The notes under the pieces were generated by a model. It saw nothing but the letters and a program-made list of their open reading frames with translations. It did no database searches and had not been told where the DNA came from. From contig MU623534.1 of NCBI GenBank assembly GCA_025201765.1, positions 1 to 49,986 of the forward strand: a stretch of DNA of 49,986 nt, written 5' to 3'. Below, in pieces: positions 22,414 to 31,262 of the stretch (position 1 is its first letter; every line of letters starts with the position of its first letter). The position numbers and the translations under genes are program-made. The stretch comes from Daldinia sp. FL1419 (lineage: Eukaryota > Ascomycota > Sordariomycetes > Xylariales > Hypoxylaceae).

Positions 22414-23862
22414 TCATACCATCCGAAGCGAGAACCCACCTCCTCGCTCCTCCTTTTCTCGCGATGCGAATAGCCCACTGAAATCCAACGTTCCCAAATC
22501 GGCGGCCTTCTGTCCTCTACCTGGCGCGTTAGGCGTTGATCTCCTGCGCCTGCGCTCCTGGCCTGCCTTGCTAGGGAACGTAGGGAACATAGCCTCGTGC
22601 TTAGGCTTCGGATCTTGTTTGAAGAATTCGTGGTCGAGCATCTCCTTCGCCGTGGGTCTCCTATCTGGATTTAGAGACAGCAAACTGCTCAGCAGCGAAC
22701 TACCGGCGGCTGTTAATAATGGAAACCGGGCGCGGATTATAGGCCCGGTATTGGCGCCGGAACTCTTAGGTAACCGCAAATGCCGTGCGTTGGGCAGACG
22801 GCGGAAGCCGGGCCAGGACTCGTCGGTAGGAATACCGCATAACTCGAAGATCTTGGCCAACTCGTCGACCTCGTTCTTGCCCTGTAGCAAGGGCTCCCGC
22901 GTCAACAACTCCCCGAATATACATCCCACGCTCCACATATCCACTGCAGCACCATACGTCTTCGTGCCGAGCAACAGTTCCGGGGCGCGATACCAAAGCG
23001 TAACAACGAGCTGTGTGAGTTTCGGGGGAGGCGGATCGCCCACGTACCGCGCCATGCCGAAATCCGCAATCTTGAGCTGTCCGCGATTATTCAGCAGCAA
23101 ATTAGACGTCTTCAAATCGCGATGCAGAATCCAGTGGTCGTGCAGATACGCGACTCCGCTCGCGAGCTGGAGAAGTAGGGTCTTGACTTCGGAGGCGAGG
23201 AAGGGCTCCGGCATGTCGCTTAGTATGGACATCAAATCGTGCTCGAGGAATTCGAGGACGAGGAATATGTGCTCGATCCGCGAGGTGTCGTCCCCGACGA
23301 CGACTTCCCGTAGCGATACGATATTCCGGTGCGAGCAGTCTTTGAGGATTTGGATCTCCCGCAGACCGGTTTCGGGGAGTCCCGCGGTGTCGGTTGGGTC
23401 GAATTTGAGGCGCTTGAGGGCGACGACTTGCCCCGTTTTGAGCTCTTTCGCGCGCGCGACCCAGCCGTATGCTCCCTCCTCGATGTCGTTTAATTTATCG
23501 TAGTTCTCGACGCTTCGTGATTTGCCCCAACCGCCAGCCTCGAAGCGCAGAAGTTTTGCGCTACTCTCAATTTCGGTCGCTTGGTCCTTTTCTTGCTCGT
23601 CTCGTTCGGGGGTGATTTTCCGTCGTTTAGTGGGCGGTACGCTATCATCTGGTGGCTGTAGATGTTGTTGTTGGTCTTGTATGGCTCGTTGTTTGGCTGT
23701 TGCTTCTGCTTCTGCTTCTGCTTCTGCTTGGGCGCGGCGGTCTGCTTCCGCCTTCTGTGCCCTTTCGGCTTTTAGGCGCTTCTTCTCTTCCTTTTCGCGC
23801 TTTTGTTTTGCTACCAGGGCTGCGTCTTCTTCTGTATCCGCCCAGCGAGATTTACTCGCCAT
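22414..23862 (-). CDS. CDK11/PITSLRE-like cyclin-dependent kinase
   Basis: One uninterrupted exon codes 482 residues. Residues 1-100 are a charged Lys/Glu/Ala helix with an AEAEAEAEA run (coded by GCTTCT repeats) and a basic PTKRRK site that could be a nuclear signal. The kinase domain spans about 121-400: glycine loop IEEGAYGW, catalytic Lys150 (VVALKRL), a PETGLRE helix at 163-169 corresponding to PITSLRE, HRD at 247-249, DFG at 267-269 and WYRAPE at 290-295. All catalytic residues are present. CDK11-family kinases act with cyclin L in transcription and pre-mRNA splicing. The glycine loop has Trp where Val is usual (GAYGW for GTYGV), and the activation segment carries a PPPP tract. CDK10-type assignment is the main alternative. 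It shares a 450-bp divergent spacer with the NDUFAF7 gene. Confidence 0.93.
   Translation of the reverse strand: MASKSRWADTEEDAALVAKQKREKEEKKRLKAERAQKAEADRRAQAEAEAEAEATAKQRAIQDQQQHLQPPDDSVPPTKRRKITPERDEQEKDQATEIESSAKLLRFEAGGWGKSRSVENYDKLNDIEEGAYGWVARAKELKTGQVVALKRLKFDPTDTAGLPETGLREIQILKDCSHRNIVSLREVVVGDDTSRIEHIFLVLEFLEHDLMSILSDMPEPFLASEVKTLLLQLASGVAYLHDHWILHRDLKTSNLLLNNRGQLKIADFGMARYVGDPPPPKLTQLVVTLWYRAPELLLGTKTYGAAVDMWSVGCIFGELLTREPLLQGKNEVDELAKIFELCGIPTDESWPGFRRLPNARHLRLPKSSGANTGPIIRARFPLLTAAGSSLLSSLLSLNPDRRPTAKEMLDHEFFKQDPKPKHEAMFPTFPSKAGQERRRRRSTPNAPGRGQKAADLGTLDFSGLFASREKEERGGGFSLRMV
23700..23731 (-). repeat. hexanucleotide GCTTCT repeat coding an Ala-Glu run
   Basis: Five nearly perfect GCTTCT units lie on the plus strand. 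On the coding strand they give alternating Glu and Ala residues in the helical N-terminus of the kinase. Confidence 0.8.
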
Positions 23863-24312
23863 GATGGTAGTTTGGCCGTCTCGACGATTGCTAGTGTGAT
23901 AGTTGAAAAGCGATGCGATAAGGCTGTTTGTTACGTGTCGTGCGGTCGTCGCATAGAGGGGCAGAGGGATAGCAGCTGTAAGATCTAGTCAATGTTTGGA
24001 GATTAGAGAATTGCCAATACAAAATTATTTAAATAAATCTTGAGTTTGTTAGGTAAGATGTATTTTATTATTCATGTTGGAGGGAAGGTTGAACCTACGT
24101 AATTTCGAGGTTCGGGGAATGCTCGGAACTAAATTTCAGAGCTTTCGGAGCTTTTTGGAGTCTTGCTTCAATTGGAAGTAGCAGCTTTAAAGCTCTAAGT
24201 TCAGAGTATAAAATACGTCAGTGAGTTCCCTATATTGAAATTATAAACCCAACTTATTAATAATTCGAACAGACTTTTTCCTTTTTCGTAATGTATTAAT
24301 TCCCGATTTAAA
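23863..24312. promoter_or_regulatory. divergent promoter of CDK11-like and NDUFAF7 genes
   Basis: The 450-bp spacer separates two genes transcribed away from each other. It contains AT-rich stretches near 24015-24070 and 24240-24310 and the repeat-like GAGCTTTCGGAGCTTT at about 24138-24155. No specific factor site can be assigned. Confidence 0.45.
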
Positions 24313-25954
24313 ATGAGGTCGAACGTGTTAAGAACCGCCCAATCCGGGCTCAGATACTTATCACGACGGCCATCATCTCCCGGTTCCAAAATCTCATATC
24401 AGAGTTATAGAGGCTTCACGGCGACGACCGCGTTTAGAGAAGAGAGGCAATGGTCAACGCCGCTAGCTAAGCAATTGGCCGAGGCCATAAATGTAAGTAC
24501 AAATATATATATCATCATAGAATCTTATACTAACCATTTACAGATAACAGGGCCTATTCCCTTGGCTAGCTATATGCGCATGTGTCTTACATCGGACACT
24601 GGTGGATATTATACTGGGGCTATAGAAGCTGGTCGCGATCAGTTTGGCCGGAAGGGCGACTTCATAACGTCCCCGGAAATATCACAAATATTCGGCGAAC
24701 TAATTGGTATATGGTTCGTGGCGGAATGGATGTCTCAGGGCCGCCCGAAGCAGGGCGTAGAGCTCATCGAAGTTGGTCCAGGCAGGGGAACTTTGATGGA
24801 TGATATGTTAAGGGTAAGCATATACTCGGCAAGATATATATTCCCCCACGAAGCTAACATAGCGATAGACTATAAGGAATTTTAAGGACATGTCTTCTAG
24901 TATAGATACCATATATATGGTCGAAGCTAGTAGCGAATTGCGCGTAGCGCAAAAGAACCTCCTTTGTGGCAAAGATGCTGTGATGACGGAGTCTAAAATA
25001 GGTTGGCATAGCACGTCCAAGTACAACGACCTCCCCATCGTGTGGACAGATTCTATCAAGGCCATCCCGCTGGACCCCAATAAGACTCCTTTTATTGTTG
25101 CCCACGAGTTCTTCGACGCACTACCAATTCACGCCTTTCAGCTTGTTGATCTACCACCGGCTCAGCAACCCAGCAGTACTCCGGAAAGCAACGACAGCAA
25201 GAGCTCAATCTCAAATCCCACCAATTCCCCCAACCGCCAATGGCGAGAAATGGTCGTCTCCCCCACGCCCAAGGGCACAACCCACGCAGACCTCGGCACC
25301 CCTCAAGCCGAACGCCACGAACCCGTCCCCGAATTCCAGCTCACCCTTAGCCCCTCCGTAACGCGACACGCGCAATACGTCCCAGAGTCATCCCCTCGCT
25401 ACAAAGCCCTCAAATCCATCCCGGGCGCCCTCATCGAAGTATGTCCCGACTCCTCCATCTACGCCTCCGACTTCGCCACCCGCATCGGCGGTTCCACCAC
25501 CTGGCCCAAACCACGTCCCTCCGGCGCCGCCCTGATCCTCGACTACGGGCCCACCGACACCATCCCCGCGAACTCACTCCGCGGGATCCGCCAGCACAAG
25601 CGTGTGAGCCCGTTTTCCGCCCCGGGATTAGTCGATTTGAGCGCGGACGTGGATTTTGGCGCGATAGTCGAAGCTGCGACGAATGTCAGTCTGGGAGTCG
25701 AGTGCCATGGCCCCGTCGACCAGGCTTATTTCCTCGAGGCGATGGGGATTCAGCAGCGTGCAGAGATGTTGTCCCGGAAACTGGGGTCGGGGCCTGATGC
25801 GGAGGAAAAAAAGAAGGAGATCGAGCGCTCGTGGAAGAGGCTGGTTGATCGCGGCCCGAGTGGCATGGGGAAGATCTATAAGGTCCTGGCTATCCTGCCG
25901 GAGAACGAGGGCAGGAGGAGACCAGTTGGATTTGGGGGAGATGTGAATGCTTAA
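24313..25954 (+). CDS. NDUFAF7: mitochondrial protein arginine methyltransferase NDUFAF7/MidA (complex I assembly)
   Basis: Three exons (24313-24492, 24544-24813, 24869-25954) give 511 residues. The first 50 residues are rich in Arg and Ser with no acidic residue (MRSNVLRTAQSGLRYLSRRP), as in a mitochondrial presequence. The MidA core follows: TGPIPLASYMRMCLT, the GYYTG motif, GDFITSPEISQIFGELIG, and the SAM-binding ELIEVGPGRGTLMDDMLR at 133-150. VAHEFFDALPIHAFQ lies in exon 3. NDUFAF7 methylates an arginine of the 49-kDa complex I subunit during early assembly. A low-complexity Ser/Asn/Pro insertion sits within exon 3 (coded around 25160-25330). Both introns are about 50 nt, and the second acceptor was chosen because it continues TIRNFKDM in frame. 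The region around 25300-25560 is markedly C-rich on this strand. Confidence 0.93.
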
Positions 25955-26323
25955 CAATTATATACGTCCAGGGAGTAAAAATCCGCGGGGGCCGGGTGGC
26001 CTGTATACTTAGTAAAATAGAACCAGGTTCAATCTGATGTGCAGTAATGGGCTTAATACCAACAATAAAAAACACAGACGGCCTCGGTCAACGTTCTTTT
26101 CATACCCGTACGACCTATTGAAAATGGAAACCGGCTCTGAAGCCCTCGTCCGAAGACATATTTGTGTGGATTTATTCTTCCCGCCTTGACGAACCCATGG
26201 AATGAATAATCCCGAATCCAACGCCATGCGTAGAGTCTATAGTACAGTAACGAAGGTGTTCTAGTCCAAGTACAGTTGATGTCACCTTTCCCTTGCCAAT
26301 TTTAGTAGTCCTTTACGGCTTTA
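25955..26323. other. intergenic between convergent NDUFAF7 and GOST genes
   Basis: Overlapping 3' regions; no gene or clear signal is seen. Confidence 0.45.
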
Positions 26324-28373
26324 CTATTTCCTCCCTTTCACTAGTTTTGAGCCTTCGCCACGATTCGCTTCTTCATCGTCATCGTCATCGTCATCGTCAT
26401 CTTCATCGTCGTCACTAAACTTGTCACCGTCCTCTCCAACGGCGAATATCGTCTCGCCGTCAAAGGAATCCCGTGACGTCTCCGCCTTGGCCGAGGCCTT
26501 ACTTTGTGTGGGTTGAGATGCCGTAGAAGTAGTGTTTTGCGCCGGTGCTGAACGCGTGTTCGTGATCTTGGAGCCAATGTGGGCTTCCTCGTCATCATCT
26601 GAATCATCTGGAGCGCCAACGTCGGCGAATTCAAACCCTCCATCCTCGTCCTGAGCTATTTCGTCGCTCATAGCAAATCTCCTGTTGTTTGCTGTAGGCC
26701 TCCATACATATGCGACCCAGGCTACATCAGCGAAGTAGACCAAGTTGAGCGATCCATCAAGAATGAACCACCGCGATTTCCAGTGGAAGGGCACGTAATC
26801 CGGATCAGAGGCAGAGGCAAATGAGAAGGAGTTGAAAAAGAAGAAACCAAAGATAACAAGGATACTGATTAGAATACACCACCAGAGCTTCTTGTACATG
26901 GCTTCCTTTACGGTCTGTTTGCGCTCGCGTAGATCCTTGAGTGTAGCGTTGAGGGAACTGAGTGTCCACACGTAGAAGCCAGTCAAAGTACCCGCCAACG
27001 GGAGTACGATGAGAAGAACAAGAGGACCTGAGAAGCGAGGTTAGCATCTACAAATTATAGGCTCCAGAGGAAGCTTACCAGCTGTATCCGGTGAAACCAA
27101 GAGACTAGTAATAGCGTAGACCAAGCCAAAAATGAAATGGGCAATGGCTAACCATCGTACATATACCATGGTCTTGCCTAGTGAAGGCTTCACAACTCCG
27201 TAGCCCATACACACGATGAGGAGTAAAAAGAACGAGAACGAGTTGCGGAAGGCGTTCAAGACGGCGACCACGACTAGGAGAACCTTAGCTCCCACGTTTG
27301 AGCCATTTCTGTTTAGATAGTCTATACCAAGTTAATCACAACTAGTTACTTTTACCCCATGAAGGTTCGAGAAAGTACTCACCATAAAAGCCCCAAGTCA
27401 TCAGCATTTCAACAACCAGGAAGACGAGAATGGCAGTGATATAATTTTGAACAGGTACTATAAATACGTTAGCTGCATAGTGAAAAGGGAACCTCGCGAT
27501 CACTTACGGATATCGTATCTGTGCTGGTAGTATAAGAAACCCCAGAATCTGAAGGACGTTAGTATGGAGTTTCGTTTGCAGAGATTACAAGACATACACT
27601 GCAACTACTGCATAGAGGATAGTGATTCCACCGTAGAAGGGCAGCTTCGGGATCTGAGTCGCGGGAAGTTCACCATAGGCTTCTCGGAACTCCACGGCAC
27701 CCACGAATTCCTTCGTGTTAAACCCAAGGGCGGCAATACAGTAATATCCCGTCTTCTTAATCTCGTATTTAGTCGACTTGGAGTCCTTCAAATGTATAGC
27801 TTTAGTTAATATTAAGTTCTCGGATTTCTCAGTCGCATTAGGCGATAAAATCCATTGGCCAATCTCTTCCTTAACGCAAAAGTCTGCTTTGACAGCATCC
27901 TCGTCGCAAATCAACACTTTCTGGTTTTCGCATTAGCCTGCCTTCTTTCCAGGTCACGCATCAAATATCGTACCGAGAGTGAATCGGGATCATCGTCCGT
28001 TGAGATACCGATCAAGTCCTCGTCTTTCCATTCGAATATAACTAAACTAACGATGGGGTCGTCGTCGCCTTCGACAGTCTTGTTCGGAAACACCACTTGG
28101 ATAAACGGATCTACCGGACCACCCCAGGCACTTTTGCTATACATGCCTAGTTTGTCATAATCAGTAAGGCTTGTACAGGCGACCAATATCGACGAAGCAT
28201 ACCGGCGCATTTTTGGCGATTCTCATCGGTACTATCCTGGGCGGAAAATGTATTAGCTATAGGTCGTATGTAACACAGGCTGGTTGGTGGTGTCGTACTA
28301 ATTGCACTTCTATAGCCTGAGCCGTCCATAAGGACAGGCCCAAGAGGACCAAAGGAGATAACCAGCTCTTCAT
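26324..28373 (-). CDS. GOST-family seven-transmembrane protein (PTM1/GPR107-108-like)
   Basis: Eight exons on the minus strand (28373-28299, 28236-28203, 28146-27974, 27920-27598, 27548-27508, 27457-27383, 27321-27079, 27027-26324) join in frame to 555 residues. A signal peptide (LVLLGLSLWTAQA) is followed by a luminal domain of about 180 residues containing CAGMYSKSAWGGPVDPFI and the pair CDEDAVKADFC. Seven hydrophobic helices follow, including the family-typical YYQHRYD loop after helix 1, ITAILVFLVVEMLMTWGFYDY and the VRWLAIAHFIFGLVY segment. The cytosolic tail is Ser/Thr-rich and ends with a run of nine Asp and a basic end (KLVKGRK). Family members act in the Golgi and endosomes in protein trafficking. 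The luminal exons were assigned by restoring frame: a 52-nt intron (27921-27973) joins DPDSLS to KVLICDED, and a 56-nt intron (28147-28202) joins CAG to MYSK. The exon 1 donor (GTACGA) is weakest; GTGCAA six bases earlier is an alternative. Confidence 0.88.
26372..26412 (-). repeat. CATCGT/trinucleotide run coding poly-Asp
   Basis: Tandem TCATCG units encode the aspartate run in the cytosolic tail of the GOST protein. The run is length-variable by nature. Confidence 0.8.
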
Positions 28374-29023
28374 GTTCGATTCGTTAACTTGGGCTAGTCG
28401 CCGCGCGAGGCAGCCTCGGCAAGTGAATCTATCGTCGCTATTTCGAAGGCTGAGTGTGACCAAGACACACGACACACATCAAATACACTCGGGTCGGGGT
28501 CGGGATTGGGATCGAGGTCGGACTTTGAACGAGTCGAAGATCCGTAGAAGCATTAGGGGAGAGTCCCTAAAAAGAAAATAGTAGGACGTGGTTAATAAGT
28601 AAAGATGCCTTTTAGCTTCCCTAAGGTAAGGTCTACTTTGATTTGGTTTAGGTGGACTGGGTGCGCTAGTCACCGGAACGAGATCGTTGAAACTGACCTA
28701 TTGCGCAGGCCTCTCTTAGCTAAAAGCCAGCTAAAATTCTAAGGCGCATACGCATACGCATACGTGTAGCGGTACTTAATCGAATGCCTATTGCAAATAA
28801 CCAGGGCTGCGATAAGATAAAGAAATATTTCAGCCAATCCTGTTAGAGCTGCCAAGAGTTTAATTGCATAGGTAGGTACCTACCTATGTGCCTACCTACC
28901 TACCTAGGTACTTACCTAAGGTTAGGTAGGTACTGATTCTTACATCACTCTGGGGACCTTCGCTTTTGTTTTATTTTATTTTTATCCAGCATCTTTTCCT
29001 GTCGCATCACGAAAAGTCGAGCC
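28374..29023. promoter_or_regulatory. divergent promoter of GOST and PPIL2 genes with TAGGTA cluster
   Basis: A 650-bp spacer lies between divergently transcribed genes. It contains three GCATAC units (GCATACGCATACGCATACGT, about 28745-28765). At 28866-28935 there is one of the densest TAGGTA/TACCTA clusters in the window, including the palindrome TAGGTAGGTACCTACCTA. The PPIL2 start lies about 90 nt after the cluster. Confidence 0.5.
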
Positions 29024-30751
29024 ATGGGGAAAGGTACGGACAAGTTATACATCACACATTCCGAGTGGTCATCTTCAGACGCCTACTCGGCGAATACGGG
29101 CTCACGAACCGGTCCCAATGGCGCATCATTTAAACGACTTCCTTTCAACTTTTGCGCCGCCAGTCTCCAACCTTTTAAGAATCCCGTCTGTACTCCCGAT
29201 GGAACCATATTCGACGTCGAGGTCATCTCCAAATGGCTCGAGAATCACAAGACCAATCCCGTAAACGGTGAGCCCCTAGCTGCACGCGATCTCATTAAAC
29301 TCAATTTCGCGCGCAATGGAGACGTTGACTCCAAAGGTACGAACGGGATGGGTGGCGACGGCAAGGGGGACTATATAGACCCAGTTACTTTCAAAGTTCT
29401 CACCGATAATACCCACGTCGTCGCGATCCGACACGGAACCTACGCAAACGTATTTGCTTGGGAGACGGTGGAGAGGATGAACATTAAAGCGAAAATGTGG
29501 CGAGATTTGCTAGACGATACAGAGTTCAGCCGCTCGGACATCATAACGCTTCAAGATCCCCAAAATGCCGCTAGCAGAGATTTAAGCCAGTTTCAGCACT
29601 TGAAGAACGGCGGGGATGCGCTCTTGACCAAAGAGCAGGAGGAGGAGAGAAAAGAAGGCAACGTCAATATCAATGCCTTGGGTCGTGTAGGTGACAAAGT
29701 CCTAAGAGCGAAAGAAGCCGTCGAGAAGGCAAGGAAAGAACGTGAAGCCGGAGGCGACATCAACCGTTCATCCAAAGCGGTTTCCAAAGCTTCGGGGGGT
29801 AGCAATGCCCGGCCGTCCATGATACAAGACAAGAAGCAAGCCTATAACTCGGCAACATATACTACGGGCAGAGCCGCGGCCAGCTTTACAAGTACGGGGC
29901 TGACACCCGAAACGAGTGGCGAGCGGGCCACTTTAACGGATGAGGAGTATATGTTGAAACCGAAGAGGGTGAAGATAAAGGGTTATGCACGGATTGAGAC
30001 GAATCTAGGCGATTTAAACATCGAGCTACACACCGAATATGCTCCGAGGGCGGTTTGGAATTTTACCCGATTAGCCCAAAAGGGTTATTACAGCGGCGTC
30101 TCGTTCCATCGCAATATCAAAAACTTCATGATTCAAGGAGGCGATCCCTCAGGTACCGGACGAGGTGGTACCAGTATATGGGGTAAGAATTTCCAGGACG
30201 AATTCGAGGGCCCCCTAACGCACGACTCCCGGGGTGTCCTTAGCATGGCCAACAAGGGGAAAAACACCAATTCAAGTCAATTCTTCATTACCTACCGCCC
30301 AGTCAAGCATTTAGATAGGAAGCATACCATATTCGGAAAGGTTGTAGGCGGTTTGGATATCCTGAGTAAGATGGAGGCGGTGCCGACGGATGGTTCAGAC
30401 CGACCTCTCAACAAGATCTTCATCAAGGACGTCGTCGTCTACCTGGACCCATTTGACGAGTTCCTGAGGCAAAAGGCTGAGCACGATAAGCTAGCAGAAA
30501 CAAAGGCGGAGATTGAGCGGACGGGTGGTACCGAAGACGATCAGTTGACGTGGACGGGAAAGAGGGTTAGACGGGATGGTACGGTTGAGCACGGCGGCGG
30601 CGGCGGCGGCACGGTGGGGAAGTACCTCCAAGCCGCGATAAAGCAACAAAGCAACGAGGATGAGATTATCGAGGAAGATATCGATACGTGGGAGGAGCCG
30701 GTGAAGAAAAAAGTCAAGGTGGGTGGATTTGGTAATTTTGATAATTGGTAA
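29024..30751 (+). CDS. cyp8: U-box cyclophilin, peptidyl-prolyl isomerase-like 2 (Cyp8/PPIL2)
   Basis: A single exon with a strong start (GCCATGGGG) codes 575 residues. The N-terminus MGKGTDKLYITHSEW is typical of PPIL2. It is followed by the split U-box modules: LPFNFCAASLQPFKNPVCTPDG with FDVEVISKWL, then DPVTFKVLTDNTHVVAI up to MNIKAKMWRDLL. The cyclophilin domain spans about 318-475, with FHRNIKNFMIQGGDP, the GRGGTSIWG loop, NSSQFFIT and HLDRKHTIFG. The position of the cyclosporin-contacting Trp of classic cyclophilins is His or Leu here, as in other PPIL2 proteins, so low drug sensitivity is expected. PPIL2 is a nuclear, spliceosome-associated ubiquitin-ligase-type cyclophilin. A linker of about 100 residues separates the modules. 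A Gly run coded by GGC repeats (30594-30609) lies near the C-terminus, which ends GGFGNFDNW. Confidence 0.95.
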   Translation: MGKGTDKLYITHSEWSSSDAYSANTGSRTGPNGASFKRLPFNFCAASLQPFKNPVCTPDGTIFDVEVISKWLENHKTNPVNGEPLAARDLIKLNFARNGDVDSKGTNGMGGDGKGDYIDPVTFKVLTDNTHVVAIRHGTYANVFAWETVERMNIKAKMWRDLLDDTEFSRSDIITLQDPQNAASRDLSQFQHLKNGGDALLTKEQEEERKEGNVNINALGRVGDKVLRAKEAVEKARKEREAGGDINRSSKAVSKASGGSNARPSMIQDKKQAYNSATYTTGRAAASFTSTGLTPETSGERATLTDEEYMLKPKRVKIKGYARIETNLGDLNIELHTEYAPRAVWNFTRLAQKGYYSGVSFHRNIKNFMIQGGDPSGTGRGGTSIWGKNFQDEFEGPLTHDSRGVLSMANKGKNTNSSQFFITYRPVKHLDRKHTIFGKVVGGLDILSKMEAVPTDGSDRPLNKIFIKDVVVYLDPFDEFLRQKAEHDKLAETKAEIERTGGTEDDQLTWTGKRVRRDGTVEHGGGGGGTVGKYLQAAIKQQSNEDEIIEEDIDTWEEPVKKKVKVGGFGNFDNW

Positions 30752-31262
30752 TAGGATTGCATTGCGCGGCGTTGGGCGATACCCAGAGTCTATAGAATAC
30801 TGCTTAGACCGGACTCGAAATATAGGTAACTTCCATTGTATGACTTCTACGTAGTTGTTGTGTAGGTACCTAACCTAGGTAGGTAGTTAACTATTGTAAA
30901 GACGACTTATCTATAACACATGATCATGATCCTTCCAAGACGAGCCAAGACGTAGAATGTAATATAAAAAAAAAAAGGAAGTCTGGTGGTTCGCACAACA
31001 AAAACTACACCAACTTCGAATTTGGACATGAAACCTCTTCTAATGAGTCACATAGTTATTTAATTCCTTAAATCTTGGGCAAATTTAACACGGTCCATAT
31101 AAAACATAAATAGTGGTGGACTATTCGGAGAGAAGAAATGTCCGAGCTTACAACCTCCGAAAAGAATGGCAGTTTTGAGTGTGACGCGGTCCTAGGCAGC
31201 CAGTTTCATCGTAGCCTCCTTCATTGCAGCCTCCTTTTTTCGTTTGGCAATAAACCGCGGGC
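30752..31262. other. intergenic, presumed promoter and 5' leader of Zn2Cys6 gene
   Basis: It contains a TAGGTA cluster near 30864-30892, an A12 run at about 30966-30977, and an ATG at 31138 that opens an 84-codon frame overlapping the regulator's start in another frame (a possible upstream ORF). No independent gene is supported. Confidence 0.45.

Noticed and set aside
22568..23503. 311-codon plus-strand frame opposite the CDK11-like kinase
   Set aside because: Long only because the kinase gene is GC-balanced with no antisense stops; no domain pattern, whereas the minus frame has every kinase motif.
27360..27375. GGTTCGAG resembling a tRNA B box
   Set aside because: It sits in a spliced intron of the GOST gene and no acceptor stem can be formed around it.
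28741..28765. GCATAC repeat as a CRISPR-like or regulatory array
   Set aside because: Only three short units without spacers; a simple tandem hexanucleotide.
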